A stretch of DNA of 64,000 nucleotides from Lautropia sp. (GCA_030527825.1 JAUNAC010000002.1:656444-720443); one strand, 5' to 3'; positions 1 to 9,519 are shown, numbered from the stretch's first letter. Made by a program: numbers and translations. The notes: generated by a model not told the origin, from the sequence alone.

Positions 1-542
1 CTGATCTGGCCGCCACCCTGGCCCATGTGCCGGAGATCAAATTGCACGCACCGGCCCTGCTGCCGGACGACTATTGTCCCGATGTGCATGAGCGGCTGAT
101 GCTCTACAAGCGACTGGCCAATGCCAGCGATGCGGACGGGCTGGCGCAGCTTCGCGAAGAGCTGGTGGACCGCTTTGGCAAGCTGCCCGAGGCTGCCCAG
201 ACGCTGATCGAAAGCCACCGCCTGCGGCTGATGGCCACTGCAATCGGTCTGGCCAAGGTTGATGCCGATAATGAAGGCGTCCTGCTCCAGTTCGATCCAG
301 AGCCGAAGACGCCGCCCACCCAGATTCTGGCCTTTGCGCAGGGCCGGCGTGACACCAGCTTTGCCGGACAGGACCGCCTGCGCATTCGGGCAGGCAGCCG
401 CGATGTCGCCGAGCGCATCCAGTTGCTGCGCACCCTGCTGCAGGCGCTGATGCCGCTTCCCGCGTCTGGTGCTGCGGAGAGCACCGCCACGGCCCCCGCG
501 GGCGGTAGCCAGCGGAAAAAAAAGCGGCAAACCCAGTCATGA
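1..542 (+). CDS. mfd: Transcription-repair coupling factor Mfd, C-terminal part
   Basis: This is the 3' end of a gene that begins before the window; the reading frame is open from position 3. Mfd is an SF2 DNA translocase that removes stalled RNA polymerase and recruits UvrA to lesions on the transcribed strand. The visible part begins just before the PALLPDDYCPDVHERLMLYK segment, which is typical of the start of the Mfd C-terminal (D7) domain, and continues through a VDRFGKLPE motif. The helicase motifs lie outside the window. The protein ends in a lysine-rich tail (QRKKKRQTQS). serB starts 46 bases downstream on the same strand. The family assignment is confident; nothing can be said about the N-terminal part. 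Confidence 0.9.
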   Translation, partial: DLAATLAHVPEIKLHAPALLPDDYCPDVHERLMLYKRLANASDADGLAQLREELVDRFGKLPEAAQTLIESHRLRLMATAIGLAKVDADNEGVLLQFDPEPKTPPTQILAFAQGRRDTSFAGQDRLRIRAGSRDVAERIQLLRTLLQALMPLPASGAAESTATAPAGGSQRKKKRQTQS

Positions 543-588
543 GCAGTCCCCGCTGCGTCGTTTCCCATCTTCTGCAGAGTTTCCAGCC

Positions 589-1443
589 ATGAATCCCCCC
601 CGCCAGCAGCTCATCGTTCAGCACCGGATGCCGTTGACCGAGCAGACTATCGCTCGCCTGAGCGCCCAGCTGAACCGTCCGCCCGTGCGATACCCTCGCC
701 CGGAGATCGCCTGCTGGCAGGCGCCTGCCCAGCCTGCCGAGGTCTTTGATGCGTGGGCGGCGCAGTACGATGTGGATGCTGCCAATGTAGCGGAGGGGTT
801 GAGATTGACGGACTTCCGGCTGCTGGCCATTGACATGGATTCCACGCTGGTCACGATGGAAACGCTAGATGAAATCGCGGACATGGCTGGCTGCAAGGCC
901 GAGGTTGCCGCCATCACCGAAGCCGCCATGCGGGGCGAGATTTCAAGCTTTGCCGAAAGTCTGCGCCGGCGCCTGGCACTGCTTGCGGGGATCAGCGAAA
1001 GTCTGATCGAGCGTGTCTATCAGGAGCGGCTGCATCTGTCGCCCGGTGCCGAGACCCTGCTGGCAGCGGCCCGGCAGGCGGGCCTGAAAACCATGCTAGT
1101 TTCTGGCGGTTTCACCCATTTCACGGATCGCCTGCGAAGCCAGCTGAGTTTTGACTATGCCCACGCCAACCGCTTCGAGATTGTTGATGGACGCCTGACT
1201 GGCCGTGTGCTGGGACCAATCGTCGATGCCGCCTTCAAGGCCGAGGCCGTCCGGGCCGCCTGCCGGGAACTGGGCTGCAGCCCCCGACAGGCCATTGCCG
1301 TCGGAGACGGAGCCAACGATCTTGACATGATGGCGGTCGCCGGCCTGTCGGTCGGTTATCACGCCAAGCCCGTCGTCCGTGAGCGCGCGACCTGGTCAGT
1401 CCGCCGGGGGGGGCTGGACGTGATCCCGCGCTGGTTCCTGTGA
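589..1443 (+). CDS. serB: Phosphoserine phosphatase SerB
   Basis: Last step of serine synthesis: hydrolysis of O-phosphoserine to L-serine in the cytosol. The protein (284 aa) is a HAD-superfamily phosphatase. The nucleophile motif DMDST is at about residues 82-86, the serine/glycine loop LVSGGF at about 170-175, and the metal-binding GDGANDLDM at about 239-247. Residues 1-70 are a short N-terminal region in place of a full ACT domain. The frame is open further upstream to 469, but that would overlap mfd; ATG 589 gives a normal length. Transcription with mfd is possible because the gap is only 46 bases. Confidence 0.93.
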   Translation: MNPPRQQLIVQHRMPLTEQTIARLSAQLNRPPVRYPRPEIACWQAPAQPAEVFDAWAAQYDVDAANVAEGLRLTDFRLLAIDMDSTLVTMETLDEIADMAGCKAEVAAITEAAMRGEISSFAESLRRRLALLAGISESLIERVYQERLHLSPGAETLLAAARQAGLKTMLVSGGFTHFTDRLRSQLSFDYAHANRFEIVDGRLTGRVLGPIVDAAFKAEAVRAACRELGCSPRQAIAVGDGANDLDMMAVAGLSVGYHAKPVVRERATWSVRRGGLDVIPRWFL

Positions 1444-1519
1444 AACCGCCGCCATCTTCGGCCAGGGCGGCTGCCATCCACCGTCCAGAGGTGCTACACG
1501 ATTCTGGCCGGTATCGGCC

Positions 1520-1765
1520 ATGCTGATCGTCATCATCGCCTGGCTCTATGTGGTCGTGCTGATGGCCGTCGCAGAACATTCGGTCACAGCTGGCATCATG
1601 ACCTTCCTGTGCTACGGCGTATTGCCCCTTGCCATTGTGCTTTATCTGCTCAATACCCCGGCCAGGCGGGCGCGACAGCAGAAGCGCCACACCCCGGCTG
1701 CCCGGTCTGCCGGACATTCGCCATCCCCCCGGGACGATGATCCATCATCCGGCGTCAGCGACTGA
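1520..1765 (+). CDS. Small two-helix membrane protein, unknown function
   Basis: An 81-residue protein. Two hydrophobic segments are visible (about residues 2-18 and 24-44, the second containing ITFLCYG-like hydrophobic sequence and ending in LLNTPARRARQQKR), followed by a basic and then acidic polar tail, so a two-pass inner-membrane hairpin with both ends in the cytosol is likely. It follows serB and overlaps the 3' end of pgeF tail to tail by 11 bases. I recognise no named family, although similar small membrane proteins occur beside pgeF in Burkholderiales. It is judged real because of the clean helices and its place in a gap of otherwise tight coding. Confidence 0.6.
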   Translation: MLIVIIAWLYVVVLMAVAEHSVTAGIMTFLCYGVLPLAIVLYLLNTPARRARQQKRHTPAARSAGHSPSPRDDDPSSGVSD

Positions 1766-2624
1766 GCCAGATCAGCGCAGCCATCCGGCCGCAGCGCTGG
1801 TCACGGCGGTAACTCCAGAAGCGCTGCGGATCTGACCAGGTGCAATGCGCGTCCCCCACAATCCGGGTCACGCCCAGCGCTTCAAGATGCAGGCGGGCCA
1901 GTTGTGACAGATTCGCCAGCCATTTGCCTGGCTGTGCGCCGGCAGTGAATGCGTGCGCCACCTGCACCTCTGCCTGTGGCAGCGCCGCCAGAAAGGCAGC
2001 ACGCACCTCATCGCCCACTTCAAAAGCGCCTGGGCCAATACATGGCCCCAGCCACGCCGTCAGCACGGCCTGCGGCACCTTCTGGCGCATGGCCTGGACC
2101 GTCGCCTGGAGAATACCACCCGCCAGACTGCGCCAGCCTGCATGGGCCGCCCCGACCACCCTGCCCTGCTGGTCCGCCAGCAGTACAGGCAGACAGTCCG
2201 CAACCTGAATGCCGAGCGCCACATCTCTGCGGGTCGTCAGCTGGGCATCGGCCTCGGCCTCCTCCCCTGCCGGGTTCTCGCCGCACAAATCCTGGTCCAC
2301 AACCGTCGTGCCGTGAATCTGCCGCAACCAGACAATGGGCCGCCCGATCGCTGCCGCCAGACGTTGACGGTTACATCGCACGGCGGACGCTTCATCGCCA
2401 CAATACAGCCCAAGGTTGAGCCCGTCCCCTTTGTCGCCGCCGCCATCCCAGGGGCTCTGGCTGACACCACCTGTGCGCAGGGTGAAGGCCCATTCGACCG
2501 AGGGGGCGGGTGCCGGCGGCATGGCCAGGAAGCTGCGGGGATCATCCCGCTGTAATCGGCGGCACTGTGCATCCAATGGGTGATCTGTGGACGTGCCGGG
2601 GTGGGAAGCGGGCAAGTGATTCAT
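1755..2624 (-). CDS. pgeF: Peptidoglycan editing factor PgeF (laccase-domain, YfiH family)
   Basis: Member of the Cu-oxidase_4/YfiH family. In E. coli the homologue removes misincorporated L-Ser from peptidoglycan precursors, and related proteins act on purine nucleosides. The diagnostic segments are GIQVADCLPVLLAD (active-site Cys) and GAAHAGWRSLAGG (metal-binding His), followed by WLGPCIGPGAFEVG. The ATG at 2624 gives 289 aa and leaves 23 bases after rluD; the open frame continues to 2702 into rluD, which is unlikely to be used. The gene follows rluD on the same strand, a common proteobacterial pair (rluD-yfiH), usually downstream of bamD transcribed away, as here. Confidence 0.88.
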   Translation of the reverse strand: MNHLPASHPGTSTDHPLDAQCRRLQRDDPRSFLAMPPAPAPSVEWAFTLRTGGVSQSPWDGGGDKGDGLNLGLYCGDEASAVRCNRQRLAAAIGRPIVWLRQIHGTTVVDQDLCGENPAGEEAEADAQLTTRRDVALGIQVADCLPVLLADQQGRVVGAAHAGWRSLAGGILQATVQAMRQKVPQAVLTAWLGPCIGPGAFEVGDEVRAAFLAALPQAEVQVAHAFTAGAQPGKWLANLSQLARLHLEALGVTRIVGDAHCTWSDPQRFWSYRRDQRCGRMAALIWLSR

Positions 2625-2647
2625 GGACAGAATGACAAAAAGGAAGA

Positions 2648-3628
2648 TCAGGCGGGTGGATGTTCGGCAAGTGGCAGCTGAAGCTGCCTGGCCAGTGTGC
2701 AAAGATCATCTGGCAGCGGCGCGACGAACGTGTGACGCTCGCCGCTGGCCGGATGGATCAGGCTCAGTTGCCAGGCGTGCAGCGCCTGTCGGGAAAAATC
2801 ACCCACCGCCCGCCCGCCATATAGGGCGTCGCCCAGCAACGGATGGCCCGTGCTGGCCAGATGTACCCGGATCTGATGGGTGCGACCGGTTTCCAGGCGA
2901 CACAGCAGTGCGCTCACAGTCTGCTCAGGGTTGATCGCCAGACGCTGAAAATGGGTGCGGGCCGGTTTTCCGGCCGGGGCCGCCAGCACCGCCATGCGCA
3001 GCCGGTGCTGCGGATCACGGCCAATATTGCCTTCGATCGTGCCCTGCTCGGCCGTCAGACCCGTCGCCAGGGCCAGGTAACGGCGCCCCATTTCCCGGCT
3101 GGCCAGTTGCCCGGTCAGGCTGGCAAAGGCCCGCTCACTGCGGGCACAGACCAGGAGGCCGCTGGTATCCCGATCAAGACGGTGCACGATGCCGGCGCGT
3201 GGCAGCCGCGCCGCCCTGGGATCGGCATACAGTAACCCATTCATCAGCGTATAGCGCCAGTTGCCAGGCGCAGGATGCGTCACCAGACCGGCCGGTTTGT
3301 TGATAATGCTGATATCGGCATCCTGATACAGCACCTGCAACGGTACCGGGTCCGGTGCGAAGGCCGTGTCGCTCTCCAGCGGCTGGGGAACAACCTCCAC
3401 ATGCTCTACCCCCTTGAGGCGCAGTGACGGCAGCCGTACCTGCTGGTCGACGTGCACGGCACCCAGTGCGATCCAGCGCTGGATTCGCGTGCGAGACACC
3501 CCCTCGATCTGATCCTGCAGGTACCGGGCGAGAAACTGATCCAGTCGCTGGCCACGGCCACCACGGGCATCAATCATGAGGCTGCTGGCACCGTCGGCCG
3601 ACGCTTCATCATCTTGGATAATCTTCAT
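2648..3628 (-). CDS. rluD: 23S rRNA pseudouridine synthase RluD
   Basis: Converts uridines of helix 69 of 23S rRNA (positions 1911, 1915 and 1917 in E. coli) to pseudouridine. The 326-aa protein has an S4 RNA-binding domain at about residues 27-80 and the RluA-family catalytic motif HRLDRDTSG at about 149-157, with the catalytic Asp in RLD. The later motif ETGRTHQIRVHL supports the family. It is divergent from bamD and cotranscribed with pgeF. RluA or RluC paralogues share the motif, but the bamD/pgeF context favours RluD. Confidence 0.9.
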   Translation of the reverse strand: MKIIQDDEASADGASSLMIDARGGRGQRLDQFLARYLQDQIEGVSRTRIQRWIALGAVHVDQQVRLPSLRLKGVEHVEVVPQPLESDTAFAPDPVPLQVLYQDADISIINKPAGLVTHPAPGNWRYTLMNGLLYADPRAARLPRAGIVHRLDRDTSGLLVCARSERAFASLTGQLASREMGRRYLALATGLTAEQGTIEGNIGRDPQHRLRMAVLAAPAGKPARTHFQRLAINPEQTVSALLCRLETGRTHQIRVHLASTGHPLLGDALYGGRAVGDFSRQALHAWQLSLIHPASGERHTFVAPLPDDLCTLARQLQLPLAEHPPA

Positions 3629-3661
3629 GGTGCCGTCTAGTGTAGAGCCTGATGGGGCGTT

Positions 3662-3692
3662 TTGCCCGCAAGATCGTGGGGGTGTCTATAAT
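3662..3692 (+). promoter_or_regulatory. Candidate sigma-70 promoter of bamD
   Basis: TTGCCC (3662-3667) and a perfect TATAAT (3687-3692) are separated by 19 bases, slightly long. The -10 lies 24 bases before the bamD start in the rluD/bamD divergent gap. Confidence 0.4.
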
Positions 3693-3715
3693 CGCCGGCT
3701 CTAGGGAGGGATGTG

Positions 3716-4777
3716 ATGCGGATCTGGCAAGGCAGCAAGCCATTAACCCGGCAGCAGACAGACAGAACGATGCGCATGGGCGGAGAACTGCCCGTACACC
3801 CATGTCCCGGGCAGCGGGCAACAGCGCTGCAGCGACTCGCGGGTGGGCTGTTGCTTGCTTCTTTGGTCGGGGTATTGTATGGCTGCGCCGCTACCGAGAA
3901 GGATCCGACCGTGAACTGGTCAGCGGCTCAACTCTACGCCGATGCCAAGGCAGAACTTGATGCCGGTAACTGGAGCAGCGCCATCAAGGGAATGGAACGC
4001 CTGGAGTCGCGCTATCCGTTTGGCAGCTACGCCCAGCAGGCGCAGCTGGACATTGCCTGGGCTCATTACAAGGATGGCGAACGCGCGGAAGCCCTGTCAG
4101 CCATTGACCGCTTCATCCGGCTGCATCCGACGCACGAACGGATGGACTATGCCTATTATCTGAAGGGACTCATCAATTTCAGCAATGGCGGCGGCCTGAT
4201 TGCCCAGTGGGCCGGTCAGGACAGCTCCGAACGTGATCTTGCTGCCGGACGCGAAGCCTATGATGCCTTCCAGCAAGTGGTCAACCGCTTTCCCCAGAGT
4301 CGCTACCGCGAAGACTCCCTTGCCCGGATGCGCTCGCTGGTCAACAGCATGGCTGCCGGTGAAGTCCACGTGGCCCGCTTTTATCTGGGGCGTGGCGCTT
4401 ATGTCGCTTCGGCCAACCGCGCACAGGGCGTCCTGTCTTCCTATCAGGGAACACCTGCCACCGAGGAGGCACTGGAAGTTCTGGCCAGTTCCTATGACCG
4501 TCTGCGGCTGACCGATCTGCGTGATGACACCGTGCGGGTGCTGGCCCGAACCTGGCCACAGAGCCGCTATCTGAAAAAATTTCCGAAACCGAAAGAACCT
4601 GATCCTCGTGCGGCACGTCCAGCTGATGCCCATATGCCCGCGCTGCAGACTGCACCGCTGATTCCCGATTTGCCGGCGGCGCTGCGTGACAACCCGGATC
4701 TGGGCGGTGATGATTCAGGTGCATCTGGCGCAGGAGGTGGTGCACCGCAGCCTAGCCCGATTGATTCCATGCCCTGA
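3716..4777 (+). CDS. bamD: Outer-membrane assembly lipoprotein BamD
   Basis: Essential lipoprotein of the BAM complex that folds beta-barrel proteins into the outer membrane. A signal peptide with a hydrophobic core (AGGLLLASLVGVLYG) ends in a lipobox with the lipidated Cys at about residue 57 (LYGC). TPR repeats follow, with the characteristic AKAELDAGNW, ESRYPFGSYAQQAQLDIAWAHY and FIRLHPTHE segments. The C-terminus (last ~70 residues) is Pro/Gly-rich and low complexity, longer than in E. coli. ATG 3716 is preceded by GGGAGGG at a good distance; an adjacent GTG at 3713 is the alternative. The n-region is unusually long, so a later ATG (3770) cannot be excluded. Confidence 0.9.
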   Translation: MRIWQGSKPLTRQQTDRTMRMGGELPVHPCPGQRATALQRLAGGLLLASLVGVLYGCAATEKDPTVNWSAAQLYADAKAELDAGNWSSAIKGMERLESRYPFGSYAQQAQLDIAWAHYKDGERAEALSAIDRFIRLHPTHERMDYAYYLKGLINFSNGGGLIAQWAGQDSSERDLAAGREAYDAFQQVVNRFPQSRYREDSLARMRSLVNSMAAGEVHVARFYLGRGAYVASANRAQGVLSSYQGTPATEEALEVLASSYDRLRLTDLRDDTVRVLARTWPQSRYLKKFPKPKEPDPRAARPADAHMPALQTAPLIPDLPAALRDNPDLGGDDSGASGAGGGAPQPSPIDSMP

Positions 4778-4790
4778 ACCGGCAGCACGC

Positions 4791-6875
4791 TCAGTCATCG
4801 TCGGCCGCAGACGCCTGCCCATCGCCATCGCCATCTCGGATAGGCGCTTGCAGCGTTCCCAGAAAGTCCAGGGCGGCCTCAACACTTTCCAGAAGCTGAA
4901 AAGGCGGCAGGTTGGCCAGAATGTCGCGCCCGTAGCTGCGGCTGCGCAGCCGGGGGTCGCAGATCACCAGCAAGCCGCGATCGCTTTCCGTGCGTATCAG
5001 CCGGCCGGCTCCCTGCTTGAGCGCCAGGGCTGCCTGCGGCAAGGCCAGCATCTGAAAAGGATGCTGGCTGGCGCGTGCTAATGCCTGGCTACGTGCGTGA
5101 AAAATGGGATCATCTGGTGGGGCAAACGGCAATTTGTCGATGATGACCAGCGACAGTTGCTGGCCAGCAATGTCGACTCCCTCCCAGAATCCCATGGAGC
5201 CCACCAGCAACGCGGCAGATGCCTGCCGAAAACGGGTCATCAGTACATGACGGGGCGCATCTCCCTGCATCAGAACCTCGATATCCGCATCTGCCAGTTC
5301 GCGGAGCCGGCCGGCGATAGCTCGTGTTGCCCGCAGCGTGGTGCACAGCACAAAGGCCCGCCCACGATTGCGCCGTATCAGTGGCCAGACCTGTTCTGCC
5401 ACCTGCAGTGGAAAATCCGCATGATTCGGATTACCGAGAGTCGCTGGAATCCACAGCGCCGCCTGACGGGGGTAGTCAAAGGGGCTGTCTACCTGCAGCT
5501 GGCGGGCCGCCGGCATACCCATCTGCTGCGCAAAATGCGTCATGCTGCCGCCGACCGCCAGGGTGGCCGAAACAAATATCCAGGCGCCCCCCAGCTTTTC
5601 CCGCTGTTCGGCAAAGCGTTCGGCAACCGAGAGCGGTGTGATGCGCAACTGGGCATGGTTGTCCGTCGTCTGTGCCCAGAGAATCAGCTGCTGTGCCGCT
5701 GCCATGCCGCTGAGGGTGGTTGCGGGCTGCTGATGCTGAAGATAGGCTCGCTGCCATTGCCGGGCACGCTCCAGCAGTAGCAGGGTCCGCTCGTGCAACA
5801 GGGCCAGATCAACTGAGGTCTCTGCCAGCGGCTGAAGCTGTTCCGCATGTTGAACCAGCACCTGTTCGATATCAGGCAGCACCTCCCCAAGCTGCTCATC
5901 AACCCCTGCGCTATCGTTTGAGAGTAGTGCCTCCAGCCCCAGACGCAAGACCCCCGGCGGCATGGCGAGCCGTAGTCTGGCTGCGACCTGCTCCAGACGC
6001 CGGTAGCAGTCAGCCCAGTCCACCAGTCCGGCGGCTGCCTGCGCACCCATCCGCATGCTTTCCCGACCGAGATCGATCAGCTGTCGGGTGGAAAGTGTGG
6101 TGCCGAAAAACTCGGTGGCGATGTCGGGCAGCTGGTGAGCCTCATCAAAGACCAGAATGTCCGCCTTCGGCAGAAAGTCGCCCATCGCGTCGTCCTGCAG
6201 CGCGATATCGGCGCAAAACAGGTGATGATTGACAATCAGCAGGTCCGCCTTTTGCGCCTGCTGACGTGCTTTCATCAGAGGACATTGCCGTAGTTGCGGA
6301 CATGCCTGACCCAGGCAGTTATCGCGGGTGGAGGTCGCAAATGTCCAGGCCACATCATCCTCGGACAGGGAGCCGCAATCGGCGCGGTCGCCGCTGTCGC
6401 TGATGGCCGCAAAACGCTCGATGATGCGCAGTCGGGCTGGAATCTGAGGATCCCGGAAGCGTCCATCGCGCAGGGCACGCTCAAGGTGCACCGGACAGAC
6501 ATAATTGGCCCGCCCTTTGAGAATGGCAACGGCCACGTCACAGCCAAGCGCCTGGCGAATGCGGGGCACATCCTGCCGGAACAGCTGATCCTGAAGCTGA
6601 CGTGTCGCAGTAGAAATCAGCGTCCGCCGCCCACTCAATAAAGCCGGCACCAGATAGGCGAAAGTCTTGCCGATGCCGGTACCGGCGTCAACCATCAGGG
6701 TCTGGCGGGCCTCGATGGCCTCCGCAATTGCGAATGCCATGCTCCGCTGACCAGGCCGTTGCTGATAGGAAGGATCCAGCTGGGCGAGTATCCCTCCTTC
6801 GGCAAAAACAGCCTCGACGGTATCCGTCAGCGTCCTGTCAGGCTGCTCGGCCAGTTCCTCAGGGGTGGGTGGCAT
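4791..6875 (-). CDS. dinG: ATP-dependent DNA helicase, DinG/YoaA family (Fe-S, XPD-like)
   Basis: 5'-3' SF2 helicase that unwinds D-loops, R-loops and DNA/RNA hybrids during damage repair. The 694-aa protein shows Walker A DAGTGIGKT (about 63-71), four cysteines placed as an Fe-S cluster (about C127, C187, C192, C198), the DEAH box (about 244-247) and late helicase motifs GSMGFWEGVDIAG and LKQGAGRLIR. Length and cluster spacing fit YoaA/DinG. It lies 42 bases downstream of zapE, so the two may be cotranscribed, and it converges on bamD with a 13-base gap and no visible terminator. Whether it is the DinG or YoaA orthologue cannot be settled here. Confidence 0.88.
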   Translation of the reverse strand: MPPTPEELAEQPDRTLTDTVEAVFAEGGILAQLDPSYQQRPGQRSMAFAIAEAIEARQTLMVDAGTGIGKTFAYLVPALLSGRRTLISTATRQLQDQLFRQDVPRIRQALGCDVAVAILKGRANYVCPVHLERALRDGRFRDPQIPARLRIIERFAAISDSGDRADCGSLSEDDVAWTFATSTRDNCLGQACPQLRQCPLMKARQQAQKADLLIVNHHLFCADIALQDDAMGDFLPKADILVFDEAHQLPDIATEFFGTTLSTRQLIDLGRESMRMGAQAAAGLVDWADCYRRLEQVAARLRLAMPPGVLRLGLEALLSNDSAGVDEQLGEVLPDIEQVLVQHAEQLQPLAETSVDLALLHERTLLLLERARQWQRAYLQHQQPATTLSGMAAAQQLILWAQTTDNHAQLRITPLSVAERFAEQREKLGGAWIFVSATLAVGGSMTHFAQQMGMPAARQLQVDSPFDYPRQAALWIPATLGNPNHADFPLQVAEQVWPLIRRNRGRAFVLCTTLRATRAIAGRLRELADADIEVLMQGDAPRHVLMTRFRQASAALLVGSMGFWEGVDIAGQQLSLVIIDKLPFAPPDDPIFHARSQALARASQHPFQMLALPQAALALKQGAGRLIRTESDRGLLVICDPRLRSRSYGRDILANLPPFQLLESVEAALDFLGTLQAPIRDGDGDGQASAADDD

Positions 6876-6917
6876 CAGCGGGAAGGATCCAGATGGCCAG
6901 GGCGGACACGAAAGCGC

Positions 6918-8024
6918 TCAGCTCAGGCGGCTCGCCTGAGCCCGGCGCATCTCCTGACGGTAGACGTCAGACTGCATCTCGTGAAGACGGCTGGCCGTGC
7001 GAACGAATTCATGCGCCATGGGGCCAGTCGTGTAGAGCTGGTCAGGGCCGACGGCTGCCGACATCACCAAATTGACTTTCTGGTCATAAAGTACATCTAT
7101 CAGCCAGGTAAAGCGGCGGGCTTCTGACGCCATGCGGGCATCCATCTGGGGCACTTCCGAAAGCATGACCGTCTCGAAACGCTCCGCTATGGCCAGATAG
7201 TCATTCTGCGAACGGGCGCTGCGGCACAGGGTGTCAAAATCGAACCAGACCACCCGGTCCGCGCAGCGCAGCGCACGCACGGAACGGTTTTCGATAACGA
7301 GATCTACCGGGTGTTCCTGGCCTTCTGAAAGCTGTCGAAAAGCAGCCTCCATGCCAGCCTGGGCCGCATCATCGAGCGGTGTCAGATAGGCGGGTACCCC
7401 CTGAATGCTCAGCTGTCGGTAATCAGTGCCCACATCGACAGACAATACGTCAAGATGCTGATTCAACAGTGCAATAGCCGGTATGATGGCATCCCGGTGC
7501 AACCCGTCGGGATAGAGCGCATCGGGCACGTAGTTGCTGGTCATCACGAAGACCAGCTGATGCCGGAAAAGTGCCTGAAGCAGGCGCTCCAGGATCATGG
7601 CATCGGCGATATCTGAAATATGGAATTCGTCAAAGCAGATGATCGCGTAGCGCTCGGCAGCCCGTCGTGCCACCTCATCAAGCGGATTGGCCACGGCGCT
7701 GAGCGTTTTCAGCTCCTGGTGCACCGCCCGCATGAAGGCATGAAAGTGCAGGCGGGTTTTGCGTTCGATGGGCAACGCTTCATAGAAAGTGTCCATCAGA
7801 AAGCTCTTGCCCCGCCCGACGCCGCCGTACATCCATACTCCCCTGGGGGCAGGCGGACGGCCACGCGACAGCAGGCGCTGCAACAGTCCGGTGCGCCGGT
7901 TGTCAAAGCCCTGCATCTGATCGGCCAGGACCTGCAGGCGCTCGATGGCAGCCATCTGAGCCGCATCAGCAGTGTAACCTCGCTCTGCTAGCCTGGCTTG
8001 ATATCGCTCGATAACGATGGGCAT
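6918..8024 (-). CDS. zapE: Cell-division ATPase ZapE (AFG1-like)
   Basis: AFG1/ZapE-family AAA+ ATPase; in E. coli it associates with FtsZ late in division and under low oxygen. The 368-aa protein contains Walker A GGVGRGKS (about 67-74), Walker B CFDEFHISD, and sensor region VFVMTSNYVPDALYPDG, which is highly typical. It begins 24 bases after the lpdA stop codon on the same strand, so read-through from the 2-oxoglutarate dehydrogenase operon is possible, as seen in other betaproteobacteria. Confidence 0.92.
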   Translation of the reverse strand: MPIVIERYQARLAERGYTADAAQMAAIERLQVLADQMQGFDNRRTGLLQRLLSRGRPPAPRGVWMYGGVGRGKSFLMDTFYEALPIERKTRLHFHAFMRAVHQELKTLSAVANPLDEVARRAAERYAIICFDEFHISDIADAMILERLLQALFRHQLVFVMTSNYVPDALYPDGLHRDAIIPAIALLNQHLDVLSVDVGTDYRQLSIQGVPAYLTPLDDAAQAGMEAAFRQLSEGQEHPVDLVIENRSVRALRCADRVVWFDFDTLCRSARSQNDYLAIAERFETVMLSEVPQMDARMASEARRFTWLIDVLYDQKVNLVMSAAVGPDQLYTTGPMAHEFVRTASRLHEMQSDVYRQEMRRAQASRLS

Positions 8025-8048
8025 GACGTCCGTAACAGGGAGCCCGCG

Positions 8049-9500
8049 CTACATGTTGAGTGCACGCTTCTCGACTGCGAGGGCAGCTTCACGGACAGCT
8101 TCAGACAGGGAGGGATGGGGATGGCAAATCCGGGCAATATCTTCCGAAGACGCCTTGAATTCCATGGCAACCACTGCCTCGGCAATCAGGTCGGAAGCGT
8201 TGCTGCCAATGATGTGCACGCCCAGAATCTCGTCGGTCTCCTTGTCGGCCAATATCTTGACGAAACCATCCGAGGCCATCATGCCGAGCGCCCGGCCATT
8301 GGCCATGAACGGAAACTGCCCGACCTGGTAGTTGCGTCCCTCCGCCTTGAGCTGAGCCTCGTTCTTGCCCACCCAGGCGATCTCGGGCGATGTATAGATG
8401 ACATAGGGAATGCAGTTGTAGTCTATATGCGGTTTCTGACCGACGATGCGCTCGGCCACGGCAACCCCCTCTTCTTCGCCCTTGTGTGCCAGCATTGGCC
8501 CCCGCACCACATCACCAATGGCATAAATATTGGGCACGCTGGTGCGGCAGTTGTCATCTACCGGAATGAAGCCCCGCTCGTCCACGCCAAGACCCACGGT
8601 CTCCAGCGTCAACCCATCGGTGTTGGGAATGCGTCCGATCGATACGATCAACCGGTCGGAGTCCAGACTGTGCGCCTTACCTTTTGCATCCTCATAGTGC
8701 ACGGTCACACTACCATTCTTGCCGCCCTTCCCGGGGGACGTCTTGACCTCACCTATCTTGACGCCCAGCTCAAGTTGGATGCCCTGCTTCCGGAAGATCT
8801 TCTCAGCCTCCTTGGAGACTGCCGGATCACACCCGCCCAGGAAAGTGGGTGCCATTTCAAGCACGGTCACATCGGCCCCCAGACGTCGCCACACCGAACC
8901 CAGCTCCAACCCAATCACGCCGCCGCCAATGACCGTGAGCTTTTTGGGCACGCTATTAAAGGAAAGGGCGCCCTCGTTGTCGCAGACCAGCACATTGTCC
9001 ACAGGTACCTGAGGCAAATGTCGAGCCTTGGAACCGGTTGCAATGATGACGTGGCGGCTCTGAATGAGCTGGGAATCACCGGCTTCGGGCTGTACCTCCA
9101 GGCGTACAGCATCTCCTTCCAGGCCAATGAAACGCCCGTGCCCCTTGAGCCAGGTGATTTTGTTCTTACGAAACAGGAATTCGATCCCCTGCGTCATCTT
9201 GGCGACAATGACGTCCTTGCGCGCCAGCATCTTTCCAATATCGATGGAAACGTTCCCAACTGAAATGCCATGACCCTCCAGACCATGTCGTGCATGTTCG
9301 AAGGACTCGCTGGATGCCAGCAGCGCCTTGGAGGGAATGCAGCCTACGTTCAGGCAGGTACCGCCCAAAACATTCTTTCCGGCTCCGTTCTTCCACTTTT
9401 CGATGCAGGCAACTTTCAGGCCAAGCTGTGCTGCCCGGATGGCAGCAACATAACCACCGGGCCCAGCACCGATCACGACAACGTCAAATTCCTGTGACAT
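8049..9500 (-). CDS. lpdA: Dihydrolipoyl dehydrogenase (E3)
   Basis: FAD-dependent E3 of the 2-oxoglutarate dehydrogenase complex; reoxidises dihydrolipoyl groups of OdhB with NAD+. Sequence marks: FAD-binding GAGPGGYVAA at about residues 11-20, redox disulfide GGTCLNVGC with C49 and C54, NAD-binding GGGVIGLELG, and the C-terminal HPHPSLSE with the His/Glu catalytic pair. The ATG at 9500 gives 483 aa and is preceded by an AAGGGGA Shine-Dalgarno; the open frame extends about 380 bases further upstream into odhB but is not coding. Third gene of odhA-odhB-lpdA; gap to odhB is 19 bases. Confidence 0.95.
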   Translation of the reverse strand: MSQEFDVVVIGAGPGGYVAAIRAAQLGLKVACIEKWKNGAGKNVLGGTCLNVGCIPSKALLASSESFEHARHGLEGHGISVGNVSIDIGKMLARKDVIVAKMTQGIEFLFRKNKITWLKGHGRFIGLEGDAVRLEVQPEAGDSQLIQSRHVIIATGSKARHLPQVPVDNVLVCDNEGALSFNSVPKKLTVIGGGVIGLELGSVWRRLGADVTVLEMAPTFLGGCDPAVSKEAEKIFRKQGIQLELGVKIGEVKTSPGKGGKNGSVTVHYEDAKGKAHSLDSDRLIVSIGRIPNTDGLTLETVGLGVDERGFIPVDDNCRTSVPNIYAIGDVVRGPMLAHKGEEEGVAVAERIVGQKPHIDYNCIPYVIYTSPEIAWVGKNEAQLKAEGRNYQVGQFPFMANGRALGMMASDGFVKILADKETDEILGVHIIGSNASDLIAEAVVAMEFKASSEDIARICHPHPSLSEAVREAALAVEKRALNM

Positions 9501-9519
9501 ATGATCTTTTCCCCTTCGC

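Noticed and set aside
469..588. Upstream extension of serB
   Set aside because: It would overlap mfd by 74 bases and adds 40 residues foreign to SerB; ATG 589 gives normal length.
7998..9263. Long plus-strand open frame opposite lpdA
   Set aside because: It is the mirror of a well-supported lpdA; the translated sequence shows no family motif and no ribosome site.
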